From contig CAYWJU010000003.1 of NCBI GenBank assembly GCA_964458645.1, positions 62,001-126,000 on the forward strand: DNA of 64,000 bases, read 5' to 3'. A program made the position numbers and the translations under genes. The stretch comes from DAORHV01 sp964458645 (GTDB taxonomy: Bacteria; Patescibacteriota; Gracilibacteria; Peribacterales; Peribacteraceae). Under the pieces are notes generated by a model, which was not told the DNA's origin, did not search any database, and worked only from the letters and a program-made list of their open reading frames with translations. Below are positions 34,424-43,802 of the stretch, piece after piece (the first letter of the stretch is position 1; every line of letters begins with the position of its first letter).

Positions 34424-37400
34424 GCTCTCCTGAACAAGGGCGGCCGAATATCGACCAGGAACAACGTCGTCTGGATGGCCTCGATGGTACAACTGATGGC
34501 AAATTCGCCGACGAAGAAGGCCTGCAGAAAACGTATGTAGATCGCGTGAACGATGCACAGGGACAGATCCGCAGGCTGCGCACGCAAGCAAGCACGCTGA
34601 AAGATGCCAAGCAAGACGGCTGGCAGGAAATGGAAGCGGCATGCGACGAACAAGAGAAAAAACTTTTCGATATCCTGCGAACGATCGTCACCCCCGCGCA
34701 GCTGCGCGAAGCCCAACAGAATGTCGAGAAGCAAATCAGTGCAACGATCGATTCCTTATCGACCGCACAGCCGGAAGGCGCAACCGAGAACACAGAGGTA
34801 CGAAGAAAGCTGGAAACCGCAGCCGATGCGTTCCATACCCGGACAGTTGAGGTGCAAAGATTGGAAAAAAATATCCGAGACGCAATAGCACTGCTGGCAA
34901 AAGACACCGCCGATTACAGCAAGACGTGGTTTCAGAACGCCCAAAGCGCCGGCATTATCCGGCAACGCATCGAGCGCATCGGCAGGCTGCAGGGCGAACT
35001 GAAAACGGCGCAGGCGGCAATGGCGAAAGTCGGTGCAGAAGTCGTCGGCGGCGAAATAGCGCTGCTCCATGCGGATGCGGAAACGGCCTTCGCAAACGGG
35101 AACCGCTCGGCAGGCAACCGCCTGCTGCTGCGCATTTGGGAGCGGCATGGATCGAGCGTGGATCTGCAACGCACAAACCCTCAACTTGCAAAGAAGATCG
35201 GTCAGGCAATCAACGAGTTGCGTGCGGCCGGCGAATTGACGGAGTTCGAACAACGCTTCTTCCGGGAAGACGTATCGTACGATGAGCTCCTGAAGCTTGC
35301 GGTCCAGGAACACCGGAAAATGGAGGCTGCCACCGCACGTGATGCGGATATTGTGGATCAGCTGAAAAGCGGCGGCAGAGTGAAAATCGAGGTCTACAAC
35401 ATACCGCGAGACATTCCGAACAATGTGGCGCTCTACGGCGGCTACCGCACGGTGACAACGCAGAACGGCGAAGTCTTTCAGGGTGTCGCGTTCAGCAACG
35501 AGGCGCTGGCGATCATCGACAAAAATCCACGAGATGTGGTGTTCCTGAAAAAGCCGTTCAGCATGCAAGCCAGCCCCGAACGGGGCATTGAACGTGCCGC
35601 GTACATCGATGCTCAGGACTTGGCGTACGCACACCTGGAAGAAAACAACACCCGACTGGTGGTACAAGATCCGCGTACCAACAGACAGCTCCGCACCGCC
35701 AACGTCGGCAATCTGGAACAAGATCGCGACGAGCGCGTGAACGATATCGTGCGTTGCTTGGATCGCGACCCCGCGATGACCACCCTGTTGGGGCAAGCTT
35801 CGAATATTCATCGCGGCTGTGAAACCGTGCAAACGCTCTTCGCGGGCGGCATGCAAGGAGGAAAATATGAACAATTCGTGGAATTTTCACGCAACGGTGC
35901 CAACGAACTTCTGCAGAGCCTCAGCAATCCGGAGACACTGCAAAATGCGACGGCGGCCAGAGAACGCTTGCGCGCATTGAAGGGCGTGCAAATGGGTGTG
36001 GCACTTGGCGGGCTTGAAGGCGAGCTGGATAGACGCATCCAAGCATTGGACGCATTCATCGCGGTGCTGAAAAACACCGCACTGCGCACGGCTGTCGATA
36101 CCATGCGGGATAAATCGCAATGGAGCGCCGATACGTGGAGTAACTGGTGCAGCAAAGAGGGGCCGCGCATTCTTGCGGCAATTGCGGTTGCCGTTCTCGC
36201 AACCGCAACCATTCTTCTGACCTGCGGAGCAGCAACGCCAATGTGGGCTGTCGCTGCTGCAGGAGCCGCAGGAGGCATGGCCGGAGCGGAAATTGCCAAG
36301 GAAGTGCAGTACTCCATGGCGCAATACGACAAAGACGTTGCGGAAGGGCGTGCAACATACAAAGACCGATCGAAACTCGGCGCATATGTGGAAGGGCAAA
36401 CCGTCCGCGATCCCGTGACCGGCGAAGAGCGAGAGAGAACGCTGCTTGGCGATGTCATCAGCCCGTATGCACAGGAATTCGCCGTCAGCTTCGGCACGAC
36501 ACTGGTCACGCTCGGTGCATCGCAGGCTGCCGGATCGGGCATTAGTAATTTCTTGAACAATGGCCGCGTGCTGCAGGCGCTGAACAAGCATGCACCCACG
36601 CTGAACAGAATGATGTTGCGGATGCAACGTCTGGAACAAGCCGTGGGAAACGGCGAGCGCGCCAAGAGCATTCAGGAATTCGTGAAGCGGCTCGCAAGCC
36701 AATTGCCCGGGGAAATCCGCGAAGAAATGACCGATGAACTGGTCGAGCAATCGACCGATCAATTTTTGACCGCACTCCAAACCAGTCTCGGCCAAGCCGA
36801 AAGCGGCATGGGTTGGGGAGATGCGGCGGCATTCATCGTCGGCACCGTGCAAAGCATCCGCATGCGCAGACCGGGTGTTATGACGTACCGGCCAAATGCA
36901 GGCGTCGATGTGCAACAGGCAGCTACCGACTTGCGTACGAGCCTGGAGGCAAAACAATACGTCGTGCAAATCGACAGTGAGAATCCTGCCGTGTTGTTGG
37001 TAACCAATGCATCGGGCTCCGAGTCATTTCGTGTCGAACCCGATACCGAAGCCGACAGCCCAGCGGATACGCAGCGATCCTCCAAGCAGCTCTCGGAAGC
37101 AGACCTGAAGATGAAAGAAACGATCATGAACTTACCCGATACCGAAGAAGGGTATGCCAAGCGCATCGAGGCGGCTGAGTATCTGCTGAAGACAGAGCTC
37201 AACGACGCCCAGAAAACCGCAATCCGCGCAGCGCACGACGTACCCATGGCGGGCGACCGCTACTCGTTTGCGGAGCTGCGACAAAAAATGAACATCCTCG
37301 AAGAAGCAGGATTCACACCCGTACAGGCCGACCGCTTGTTGCGCATGGGCGTATGCGGCAGGCCCCCTGCTATCAACCAACCGACCGCCTCGCCCGAAGG

Positions 37401-38391
37401 GGCCGCGATTGACTGGCGTGGGAAGCACTATGCACTCACCAACCCCGCCACTGGAAAACGCGATATTTACGCATTAAAAAGCCGTTCACCAAACCTGGTG
37501 TTCGAACGGGCATACGGCGCGCCATCAATAATCAGTTTTGTTGCAGGCAGCCCAGAAGCTGCGGCAGTCCAACCCCAAAACGTCGATGTCGTTGCCGTAC
37601 AACCGGGCGACGTGGTCTGCATTCCGCAATTCGGCGCTTCGGGCGAGGATATGTGCAAGGTCACCGGATTTGATGCGCAGGGCAGGCCGGTGGCAAACAG
37701 TATCCGAGGCTCGGGCAGGCCAGTGACGCTGTATCCGGGGACCTTCTATCTGGAAACCAGTGCGGCAGCCGAAGTAAAACCTGCAGAGCCCACTCCTGAA
37801 CCCCTACGCGTACAACGCGTGGATACATTGCCTACCACCGTTGGCGCAGGAGTACGCCTGAGCAAAATCGATGGCAGCTTCGAGATCGTGGGATCAATGC
37901 AGTCGGAAATTCGCGTGGGCCAACCGCTCATCGTCCGCACTGCCGACGGGAGCAACACCATGACGAGCAAGGTGACGGAAATCCTGCTGTCCAGCGACGG
38001 CCGACGCATGATCGTCACGCAGAACGGCAGTCGTTATCTGTTTCATGCGGAACCCCAAGCCGTAGTTGGCCAGGATTCGGTTGCGCCTCCGGGACGCGAG
38101 CCTCAGCAACCGACCGCCATTCCCATGCTGCCCATTGCGCCCAACGTGCAGGTACGATTGCAACAGCGCAATGGCGCCCAGGCATCGGAAATCGTCGGCA
38201 CCATCGGTTACGGAATCCGCGTCGGCTACCCCATGCAAATCCGTGAAGCAAACGGCACGACGACGACCACGAGCCCGGTCGTGGAAATTCTGGCGCTTGG
38301 CGATCGCCGCATGATTGTGACCAAGAGCGGCAGTCGGTACGAAATCACCACCCTCGACGGCGGACCGATTTCCAATGCCAAAGTCCCGTAA
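34420..38391 (+). CDS. Giant unknown protein (1323 residues) with central hydrophobic segment and C-terminal tandem repeat
   Basis: The N-terminal 330 residues are charged and helical, with coiled-coil character. A middle globular part follows. A hydrophobic Ala/Gly-rich stretch (about 580-625, RILAAIAVAVLATATILLTCG, then MWAVAAAGAAGGMAGAEIA) could insert as a helical hairpin. A region near 925-983 reads LNDAQKTAIRAAHDVP, then MNILEEAGFTPVQADRLLRMGVCG. Two related modules of about 75 residues close the protein (about 1141-1217 and 1240-1315), sharing the order RLxxxxGxxEIVGxxxxxIRVGxPxxxRxAxG, VTEIL/VVEIL and RRMIVTxxGSRY. There is no signal peptide. Such very large proteins of unknown role are common in Peregrinibacteria-like genomes (my recollection). 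Function unknown. Confidence 0.75.
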   Translation: MSSPEQGRPNIDQEQRRLDGLDGTTDGKFADEEGLQKTYVDRVNDAQGQIRRLRTQASTLKDAKQDGWQEMEAACDEQEKKLFDILRTIVTPAQLREAQQNVEKQISATIDSLSTAQPEGATENTEVRRKLETAADAFHTRTVEVQRLEKNIRDAIALLAKDTADYSKTWFQNAQSAGIIRQRIERIGRLQGELKTAQAAMAKVGAEVVGGEIALLHADAETAFANGNRSAGNRLLLRIWERHGSSVDLQRTNPQLAKKIGQAINELRAAGELTEFEQRFFREDVSYDELLKLAVQEHRKMEAATARDADIVDQLKSGGRVKIEVYNIPRDIPNNVALYGGYRTVTTQNGEVFQGVAFSNEALAIIDKNPRDVVFLKKPFSMQASPERGIERAAYIDAQDLAYAHLEENNTRLVVQDPRTNRQLRTANVGNLEQDRDERVNDIVRCLDRDPAMTTLLGQASNIHRGCETVQTLFAGGMQGGKYEQFVEFSRNGANELLQSLSNPETLQNATAARERLRALKGVQMGVALGGLEGELDRRIQALDAFIAVLKNTALRTAVDTMRDKSQWSADTWSNWCSKEGPRILAAIAVAVLATATILLTCGAATPMWAVAAAGAAGGMAGAEIAKEVQYSMAQYDKDVAEGRATYKDRSKLGAYVEGQTVRDPVTGEERERTLLGDVISPYAQEFAVSFGTTLVTLGASQAAGSGISNFLNNGRVLQALNKHAPTLNRMMLRMQRLEQAVGNGERAKSIQEFVKRLASQLPGEIREEMTDELVEQSTDQFLTALQTSLGQAESGMGWGDAAAFIVGTVQSIRMRRPGVMTYRPNAGVDVQQAATDLRTSLEAKQYVVQIDSENPAVLLVTNASGSESFRVEPDTEADSPADTQRSSKQLSEADLKMKETIMNLPDTEEGYAKRIEAAEYLLKTELNDAQKTAIRAAHDVPMAGDRYSFAELRQKMNILEEAGFTPVQADRLLRMGVCGRPPAINQPTASPEGAAIDWRGKHYALTNPATGKRDIYALKSRSPNLVFERAYGAPSIISFVAGSPEAAAVQPQNVDVVAVQPGDVVCIPQFGASGEDMCKVTGFDAQGRPVANSIRGSGRPVTLYPGTFYLETSAAAEVKPAEPTPEPLRVQRVDTLPTTVGAGVRLSKIDGSFEIVGSMQSEIRVGQPLIVRTADGSNTMTSKVTEILLSSDGRRMIVTQNGSRYLFHAEPQAVVGQDSVAPPGREPQQPTAIPMLPIAPNVQVRLQQRNGAQASEIVGTIGYGIRVGYPMQIREANGTTTTTSPVVEILALGDRRMIVTKSGSRYEITTLDGGPISNAKVP

Positions 38392-38635
38392 AACCGATCT
38401 GCCTGCTGGCATGAGCGATGACGCCCTGCGTTCGAAAGTACAACAGGATATTTTCAAGTTTTTGGACAGATTCCATCCGCGCAAAGGCACGGAACCCTAT
38501 ACGGCAATCTTCTTTGACAGAATTCTGGCAGGACGATACCGTTTGTCGCCTTTTTCATGCTCAAACCCCTCCCCGACCCCATCGGCATTCGCATCATGCA
38601 GCCCGGACCGAAGAACCTGCAATCCTTCGCTGTAA
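38375..38635 (+). CDS. Possible small gene overlapping its neighbours
   Basis: An 86-codon frame starting at ATG 38375, inside the end of the 1323-residue gene, and running 79 bases into the next gene. The first 60 residues look protein-like (DDALRSKVQQDIFKFLDRFHPRKG, FFDRILAGRYRLSPF), amphipathic and with a codon pattern similar to its neighbours; the last 25 are low-complexity and probably not meaningful. It fills an otherwise empty 165-base gap. It may instead be the N-terminal part of the following gene separated by a frameshift, since the frames differ. Confidence 0.35.
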   Translation: MPKSRKTDLPAGMSDDALRSKVQQDIFKFLDRFHPRKGTEPYTAIFFDRILAGRYRLSPFSCSNPSPTPSAFASCSPDRRTCNPSL

Positions 38636-39321
38636 AAAGGAATGTCGATGCAGGCAGCAACGTGAACATTATGCTGCCAGCCGGCTCAAACAGCAGATAC
38701 AGCGCAACGCTGGCTGCTGCACTATTGGGTGCGTTGCATAACGAGTGCCGCGATGCGGCGATGCGGATCATCGCACGCGTGGACGTGCTCTCGACGCCGG
38801 CCGGCAAGAATGTGAAGCACGGCGATGCCGCCTCGCTGGACGCGCTCATCGTCCAGATGAATGCAGATCCGTCGGCGTACGCCGATGAAACACTGAAAAC
38901 ATTCGACTGGCTGCGCGACGTGGAGCGATACTGTGAGCAGCGCGGACGCGAGATGATTCTGTTGATCCAGCAACAAACGAACTCACGCATCGAAGCCGAG
39001 CGTGCAGTCTGCCCGCTGGAAGCCGAGCGCGGCATCGTGGGCAATCCCAGCCATGTGATCCAGGTCGCACATGTCGGCAGTCTTGCCCGACGGCAGCGGA
39101 TGGGCATTGAGGACGGCCTGTCGAAAAAGGGCGCATTGTCGATTGAACGAAACAATATCATCGTGGTCGCGCACAACCATGTTCGCGATCCGGCCAATCC
39201 GCTGATGGAAAATCCATTGGAAACCGCATCGCTGTTTGCGGCGACTCTCGAAGACCTGGGAGTACCACTGCAAGCCTTGCGGCGCTCTGCAGCGTTCCTG
39301 AAAGGATTGCTCTCCAAATAG
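38557..39321 (+). CDS. Hypothetical protein
   Basis: A 254-residue protein with no recognised domain, signal peptide or membrane helix. Segments: VNIMLPAGSNSRYSATLAAALLGAL near the start, a helical middle (YADETLKTFDWLRDVERYCEQRGREMILLIQQQTNSRIEAE), and VIQVAHVGSLARRQRMGIEDGL, with a C-terminal ALRRSAAFLKGLL helix. ATG 38557 is the first start in the frame after a TGA at 38515. It follows the giant unknown gene on the same strand and may be in its operon. Confidence 0.6.
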   Translation: MLKPLPDPIGIRIMQPGPKNLQSFAVKRNVDAGSNVNIMLPAGSNSRYSATLAAALLGALHNECRDAAMRIIARVDVLSTPAGKNVKHGDAASLDALIVQMNADPSAYADETLKTFDWLRDVERYCEQRGREMILLIQQQTNSRIEAERAVCPLEAERGIVGNPSHVIQVAHVGSLARRQRMGIEDGLSKKGALSIERNNIIVVAHNHVRDPANPLMENPLETASLFAATLEDLGVPLQALRRSAAFLKGLLSK

Positions 39322-39383
39322 GAGTAACTCCGCGCCGGCCAACGGCTTTCGGGAAGTGCTTGAAGAGCCTAGAATCACCAACT

Positions 39384-40574
39384 GTGAGGCGACTTCTCCG
39401 TCATTGGCCAGTGCTGGTTGTGCTGCCACTGCTGAGTTGGACGAGCGTTGCCTCGGCAATGGAAAGCCAGGCATTTGAATTTGCAGAAGGCAAAACAAAC
39501 GCAGAGTGGCAAGCACTGGGGCCAATCGACATCCAGCAAGTGGCCGACGGATTGCTTCTGAGTACCGGCAATGAAACCGGCGCCTTGTTGACCGACGCTC
39601 AACTGCCGTGGGTAGCGCACGCAGCTCGTCTGACATCGGCAAGCCCGACCGGAACCGAAATAAAATTCGTGTGGGCATACGGCGACGAAGAAGACCCCAA
39701 AACCTACAGCGTCTCGGTAGATGTCCCTGGCGATACGCCGGACGTGACCAGTTTCGATTTGGCTGCCCGCCAAGAATGGCACGCGGGCAAAAAGCGCATC
39801 GGACTGGTGCTGCCGCCGCATACCACCATGTTGCTCACGCAGCTGGAATTCGCCCGCTGGAATCCGTTGGAGCAATTTGCCGAAACATCGGCATCGTTCT
39901 GGTGGATGGATCAATACCGGCCGTATTCCATCAACTTCACCTGGGGGCCCCAGCTCAGCATGAATCCGGTGGCGCGCCAGCACACCTACGTGGATGTCCC
40001 GCCGAAAGCCATCTCCACGACGTTTCTCATCGTGCTTGGACTTTCGGCACTGACCATCGTCGTTACGGCACGATACTTCCTGAGCGGGAGACAGTCGTCC
40101 AAACGCCAGAGCGCTCTTCTGATCCTCGGCGCCGCATTCACTGCATGCTGGCTCTTGCTCGACATGCGCATGGGCATGGAATTTCTGACATGGGTGAAGC
40201 ACGACCATACAACGTTTGTCGCTGCCACGGCGCCGGAGCGCACCTTCCGTGATCGCGACAACTTCTACGACTTCGCAGCCTTCGCCGCTCCGTTCGTGGC
40301 AGATCGTGATTCGTACCTGTTCTTTGCCGAGCGCGAATGGCCGTACCTGGGCAACATGCGCTACCTGACGTACCCCGCCATTCCGGGCAATGCGTTCGAT
40401 ACGGATGACACCTGGGTCATTTACAAGCGCCCGGACCTTACCATCGGCGTCGACGGACAGCTTATGCTGAATAACCAACCCATCTCCAAGCCCGGAACAG
40501 TGCTTGGTCGGTTCGATGACGGCTCGTTCGTTTTCCGCGTCACTGCAGCACCTTCCGCACCCGCCAAACCATGA
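39384..40574 (+). CDS. Exported membrane-anchored protein paired with a GT-C gene, unknown
   Basis: A 396-residue protein beginning at GTG 39384, which lies 8 bases after TAGAAT (39370-39375). A signal sequence (HWPVLVVLPLLSWTSVASA) leads to an extracytoplasmic beta-rich domain (about 25-205), then two membrane helices (about 213-233 and 242-262) and a second outside domain of about 130 residues with DNFYDFAAFAAPFVADRDSYLFFAERE. The sequence pattern YLTYP near an ERxWPY block recalls the soluble parts of membrane glycosyltransferases, but no family is certain. Its stop overlaps the next gene (ATGA), so both proteins probably work together at the membrane. Confidence 0.65.
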   Translation: MRRLLRHWPVLVVLPLLSWTSVASAMESQAFEFAEGKTNAEWQALGPIDIQQVADGLLLSTGNETGALLTDAQLPWVAHAARLTSASPTGTEIKFVWAYGDEEDPKTYSVSVDVPGDTPDVTSFDLAARQEWHAGKKRIGLVLPPHTTMLLTQLEFARWNPLEQFAETSASFWWMDQYRPYSINFTWGPQLSMNPVARQHTYVDVPPKAISTTFLIVLGLSALTIVVTARYFLSGRQSSKRQSALLILGAAFTACWLLLDMRMGMEFLTWVKHDHTTFVAATAPERTFRDRDNFYDFAAFAAPFVADRDSYLFFAEREWPYLGNMRYLTYPAIPGNAFDTDDTWVIYKRPDLTIGVDGQLMLNNQPISKPGTVLGRFDDGSFVFRVTAAPSAPAKP

Positions 40575-41968
40575 CATTCCTTGCCTTGCTCATCGGCATC
40601 GCAGTGCCAACGACACTTGGTTGGCTGACCATCGCCTGCGTGGAAGGCAGGCATCCGGTTCTTGGGAAGCGCGAGCGGCTCGCCTGGGCAGCATCGCTCG
40701 GTACAACGTTGATGATGTTCATGACGCTGCTGTTGCATTGGGTCGGCATGGTTCGGCTGAACCTGGTGGGCTTTGCCGCTCCAAGCGGCACGATGATTGT
40801 TGTTTTGGCACTTGTGGTCTGGTCGCGCGGGATTCTGCGGGCAACGTGGAATCATCGTCCGAAATTCGTCGATTCTCCGGCATTGTCGAGGAGCAAGCGC
40901 ATCGTACTGGGCCTGCTGCTGCTCTGGACGGTCGTAAAGCTGTCGGCCGGAGCCTACGACTTGGCTTCGGTGCCGACATACTGGGATGACTCATTCAACA
41001 ACTGGAACATGCGCGGCAAAATGTTCTACGTCCAAGAGGAATTAGTGCTCAGTATTCCCATTGGGAACGGCGTTGTGCAAAGCGAAGGTGGCGTCAGCTC
41101 CTACCCGCCGACCGTACCGATGATGAAAACCTGGCTGGCCGATGTGCGAGGCACCTGGGAAGAGCCGCTGGTCAATGGTGTGCATTTCGCTTGGCTACTC
41201 GGATTACTCGCATCGGCGTACTTCCTGCTTCGCAGAAATGTGGGAACATTCATGGCCGGCATTGGCACGTATGCGCTGGCCTCATTGCCCTTGGTATTGA
41301 TTCATGGAACCAATCCGTACGCGGACATCTTCGTCGCCGCGCATGTGCTTGTTGCCGCAGGCTGCATCTTCCACATCGGCCACGGGCCGACGAATGAGCG
41401 CCAAACATGGCTGCGCCTCGCCGGACTCGCGCTGGGCTTGCTTGCGTTCACGAAGAATGAGGCACTCTTACTGTATGTGCCGATCCTTGGCGCACTGGCC
41501 TGTTGGCATGTCCTGCATGCTGAACGCGGTACGGACATGGCCGAACGCCGAACGCTCAGCATTGCAATCGGATTGGCCGCAGCCGTCATTCTCCCTTGGC
41601 TTGCGTTCAAATGGTTGCACGGCCTTTCGTTCGGCAATGCCAAGGCTGTATCCAGCGTCTCGTTTGGATTCTCGGGTGCCGCACTGCAGGCAATATGGTT
41701 CCATCTGAGCCATGAACCCAACTGGCTGCTGCTGCCGCTCCTGTTGCCGTTGCTTGTTCTTGCCAATGGCAAGCGCGGATGGAACTCCCTTACCGTCTTC
41801 CTGGCTGTGGTACTAATGGAGCAATTCGCCATTTTCACGTTCACCTCACTCTCGAACGAAGCCATTTTGCAAACAGGTCTCAGTCGCGGACTGCTACACA
41901 TTGCTCCGGTGGCGGTCGTACTCGCAGCACTGCTCCTTGAGCAACTGCAAGCGCACAGCGCGGATTAG
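40571..41968 (+). CDS. Multi-pass GT-C-like membrane glycosyltransferase
   Basis: A 465-residue protein with about 11 hydrophobic helices. The first large loop contains YWDDSFNNWNMRGKMFY (about 137-153), which fits the acidic loop motif of GT-C enzymes (PMT/ArnT-like, GT39/GT83), and SYPPTVPMMKTW follows. Such enzymes use lipid-linked sugars to glycosylate proteins or lipids on the outer face of the membrane. The donor and acceptor here are not known. Coupled by ATGA to the preceding exported protein. Stop codon interlocks with that of the convergent DedA gene. Confidence 0.72.
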   Translation: MTFLALLIGIAVPTTLGWLTIACVEGRHPVLGKRERLAWAASLGTTLMMFMTLLLHWVGMVRLNLVGFAAPSGTMIVVLALVVWSRGILRATWNHRPKFVDSPALSRSKRIVLGLLLLWTVVKLSAGAYDLASVPTYWDDSFNNWNMRGKMFYVQEELVLSIPIGNGVVQSEGGVSSYPPTVPMMKTWLADVRGTWEEPLVNGVHFAWLLGLLASAYFLLRRNVGTFMAGIGTYALASLPLVLIHGTNPYADIFVAAHVLVAAGCIFHIGHGPTNERQTWLRLAGLALGLLAFTKNEALLLYVPILGALACWHVLHAERGTDMAERRTLSIAIGLAAAVILPWLAFKWLHGLSFGNAKAVSSVSFGFSGAALQAIWFHLSHEPNWLLLPLLLPLLVLANGKRGWNSLTVFLAVVLMEQFAIFTFTSLSNEAILQTGLSRGLLHIAPVAVVLAALLLEQLQAHSAD

Positions 41969-42630
41969 TCCTTTTTACCGAGCAGATTGAGCAGCGTCCC
42001 TCTTCGGCGACGCCAGTACAACCAGGCAATGATGCAAAAGGCAACAAGTGCAATGAGTCCGTTCATAGCACCCTCGGCGCTGTTAATGCCAGCTAGGAGG
42101 CTGGCGGCTGCCACGCCGGTGTATCCAAGTACCATGAAGAACATCTCGCGAAGCAGAAAGCCGAAATACGTGGAGAGCAGGAAGGTGCGCGGACGGAATC
42201 GAACGATGCCGCACGCCAGCGTCACGGGTGTCGATGGCATCATGGGGATGGACCGAATAAGAAACAGAACGATGGCATCCTTCCATGTGCCGCTAAAACG
42301 ACGGCCAAACTGTTCGATTTCAGCATGGGTAACGCCAAGGAATTTGCCATAACGCGGCACCACAATGTCCTCGAACTTGTCGCCGATGACATAAAAAATC
42401 CACGCACCGAACGTCTTTCCTATGCAGCCGATTGCGCATACCAGCACCAAGCCAAGCCAACCATAGCCCTGCGCAGCGGCAATGCTGCCGGCAAGTGTGG
42501 CAATGACGGGCGATGGAATGGGCGCTATGAGCTCTTCGACCAATCCGCCGATGAGCACGAATACTTCAAGCGGAACCTGAGTCGCCAACTGCTGAAGCCA
42601 TTCGATGACTCCGGAGAGAAGATGATGCAT
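41965..42630 (-). CDS. DedA family (VTT-domain) membrane protein
   Basis: A 221-residue protein with the DedA/SNARE-associated domain: EELIAPIPSPVIATLAGSIAA, an FGAWIFYVIGDKFED block (the family G-x-x-x-G-Y-x-x-G region), then FLIRSIPMMPSTPVTLACGIVRFRPRTFLLST, matching the conserved FIPxxR...AG segment. Members are linked to lipid flipping (undecaprenyl phosphate) and envelope homeostasis. ATG 42630 is chosen because TACAGT on the minus strand (42638-42643) ends 7 bases before it; a TTG at 42657 in the same frame is the longer alternative. Confidence 0.82.
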   Translation of the reverse strand: MHHLLSGVIEWLQQLATQVPLEVFVLIGGLVEELIAPIPSPVIATLAGSIAAAQGYGWLGLVLVCAIGCIGKTFGAWIFYVIGDKFEDIVVPRYGKFLGVTHAEIEQFGRRFSGTWKDAIVLFLIRSIPMMPSTPVTLACGIVRFRPRTFLLSTYFGFLLREMFFMVLGYTGVAAASLLAGINSAEGAMNGLIALVAFCIIAWLYWRRRRGTLLNLLGKKD

Positions 42631-42840
42631 GGCAAGCACTGTAAAGAATGATTGCAATGACGTCGATAGTGAGACGGCGGCATTGCGAAAACGGAGGCTG
42701 GTCAGGTCCTCCGTTCACTACAAATCGGTTACGATGATGAAAGCTCCCCCCACTACACACTTCCTCGAAATCGTTCTCCTCCACGCAAAACCTGCGCCAT
42801 GCGGAGACTCTGTGATTGTTGATCTTTCGCGGTATACATA

Positions 42841-42902
42841 AGTGTTCTTCGTGTGTTTTATATATTATACAATATTTTCATAATATAGCAAACATAAACA
42901 CT
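42841..42902. repeat. AT-rich imperfect palindrome in divergent gap
   Basis: Inside the 336-base gap between the DedA gene and the gene at 42967. Nested arms: AGTGTT (42841-42846) with AACACT (42897-42902); GTTT (42855-42858) with AAAC (42890-42893); TATATTAT (42861-42868) with ATAATATA (42880-42887). It could form a hairpin or cruciform. Apart from this and the promoter at 42927, nothing is recognised in the gap. Confidence 0.55.
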
Positions 42903-42926
42903 AGCTGCTCTGATTGCATGCTTTCG

Positions 42927-42956
42927 TTGACATTGGCGACATGGCCGGATTACAGT
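42927..42956 (+). promoter_or_regulatory. Promoter with consensus -35
   Basis: TTGACA (42927-42932), 18 bases, TACAGT (42951-42956), then ATG after 10 bases. Confidence 0.7.
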
Positions 42957-42966
42957 CGCACACTCC

Positions 42967-43635
42967 ATGAACAAACCTGAGTCATCGAACGGCACCGAAA
43001 ACCTGCCACTGGAATATGAAGGCAAGGGCTATACCCTGCTTGTGGAGCCGGGGGCCGTGACACTTGCCATGCGGCATCGCACCTCCAAACTTACATTGAA
43101 CGACGGCGTACGTGCCTATGAACCGAAAGCCTTGCGCAAGTTCGACCGTGCATCTGGCGTACACAGCGCACTGGCATCACAAGTACTGCAGCGCGAACGC
43201 GGAGAGCTACGCACTGATGAATTGCAACTGAAGGACGACTTGTACTTGGCAGAGAGCACATCGGCTGTGGATCGTTGGTTGGCGAACGTGCAACGCATAT
43301 TGGGAAGGGCAACGGTCGCCGTGATGTTGTTCCAATCGCTAGGAAGCCGCTACGACGACCTGGTGGCGTTTTGGGAAGAAGGCAATGCCGCCTTTCTTGC
43401 CGCAAACAAAGAGTTGGAAGCAATGAGCGTCGAATTGGAAGGCCTGCGCTCCGCTACTCCGACCAATGCCGATGCCAAGACCACGCCACTTCTTACAAAT
43501 GCGCTGGGCGGATTGACGAGAGCAAGGGAAACCTATGCATCTGCGGCAACCGTTCTGACAAGTTTGGCAGACGTCCGACGGAGGACAAAAGAGCTCTACT
43601 ACCCTTCCAGAAACGGAACGACAGTTGAGAAATAG
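42967..43635 (+). CDS. Hypothetical helical protein
   Basis: A 222-residue protein without a recognised family, signal peptide or membrane segment. The first 60 residues are mixed (NLPLEYEGKGYTLLVEPGAVTLAMRHR), the rest long charged helices (DLVAFWEEGNAAFLAANKELEAMSVELEGL) ending in RRRTKELYY. It has a consensus-like promoter and no partner genes. Function unknown. Confidence 0.65.
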   Translation: MNKPESSNGTENLPLEYEGKGYTLLVEPGAVTLAMRHRTSKLTLNDGVRAYEPKALRKFDRASGVHSALASQVLQRERGELRTDELQLKDDLYLAESTSAVDRWLANVQRILGRATVAVMLFQSLGSRYDDLVAFWEEGNAAFLAANKELEAMSVELEGLRSATPTNADAKTTPLLTNALGGLTRARETYASAATVLTSLADVRRRTKELYYPSRNGTTVEK

Positions 43636-43802
43636 GGAAATGGCTTAGAAAAGGGCTGAAGTGCATATTGAGTCAAAAATGTGTACTGCGTGTTTAGCCC
43701 TAGCCAAAAACAAGCATGCCAATTTTAGAGTACAAAATGTATTCATATAACACTCATAGCACTCACTCCAGCCCTAAGGCTTGCTGTTCTTGTAGGAATG
43801 AA

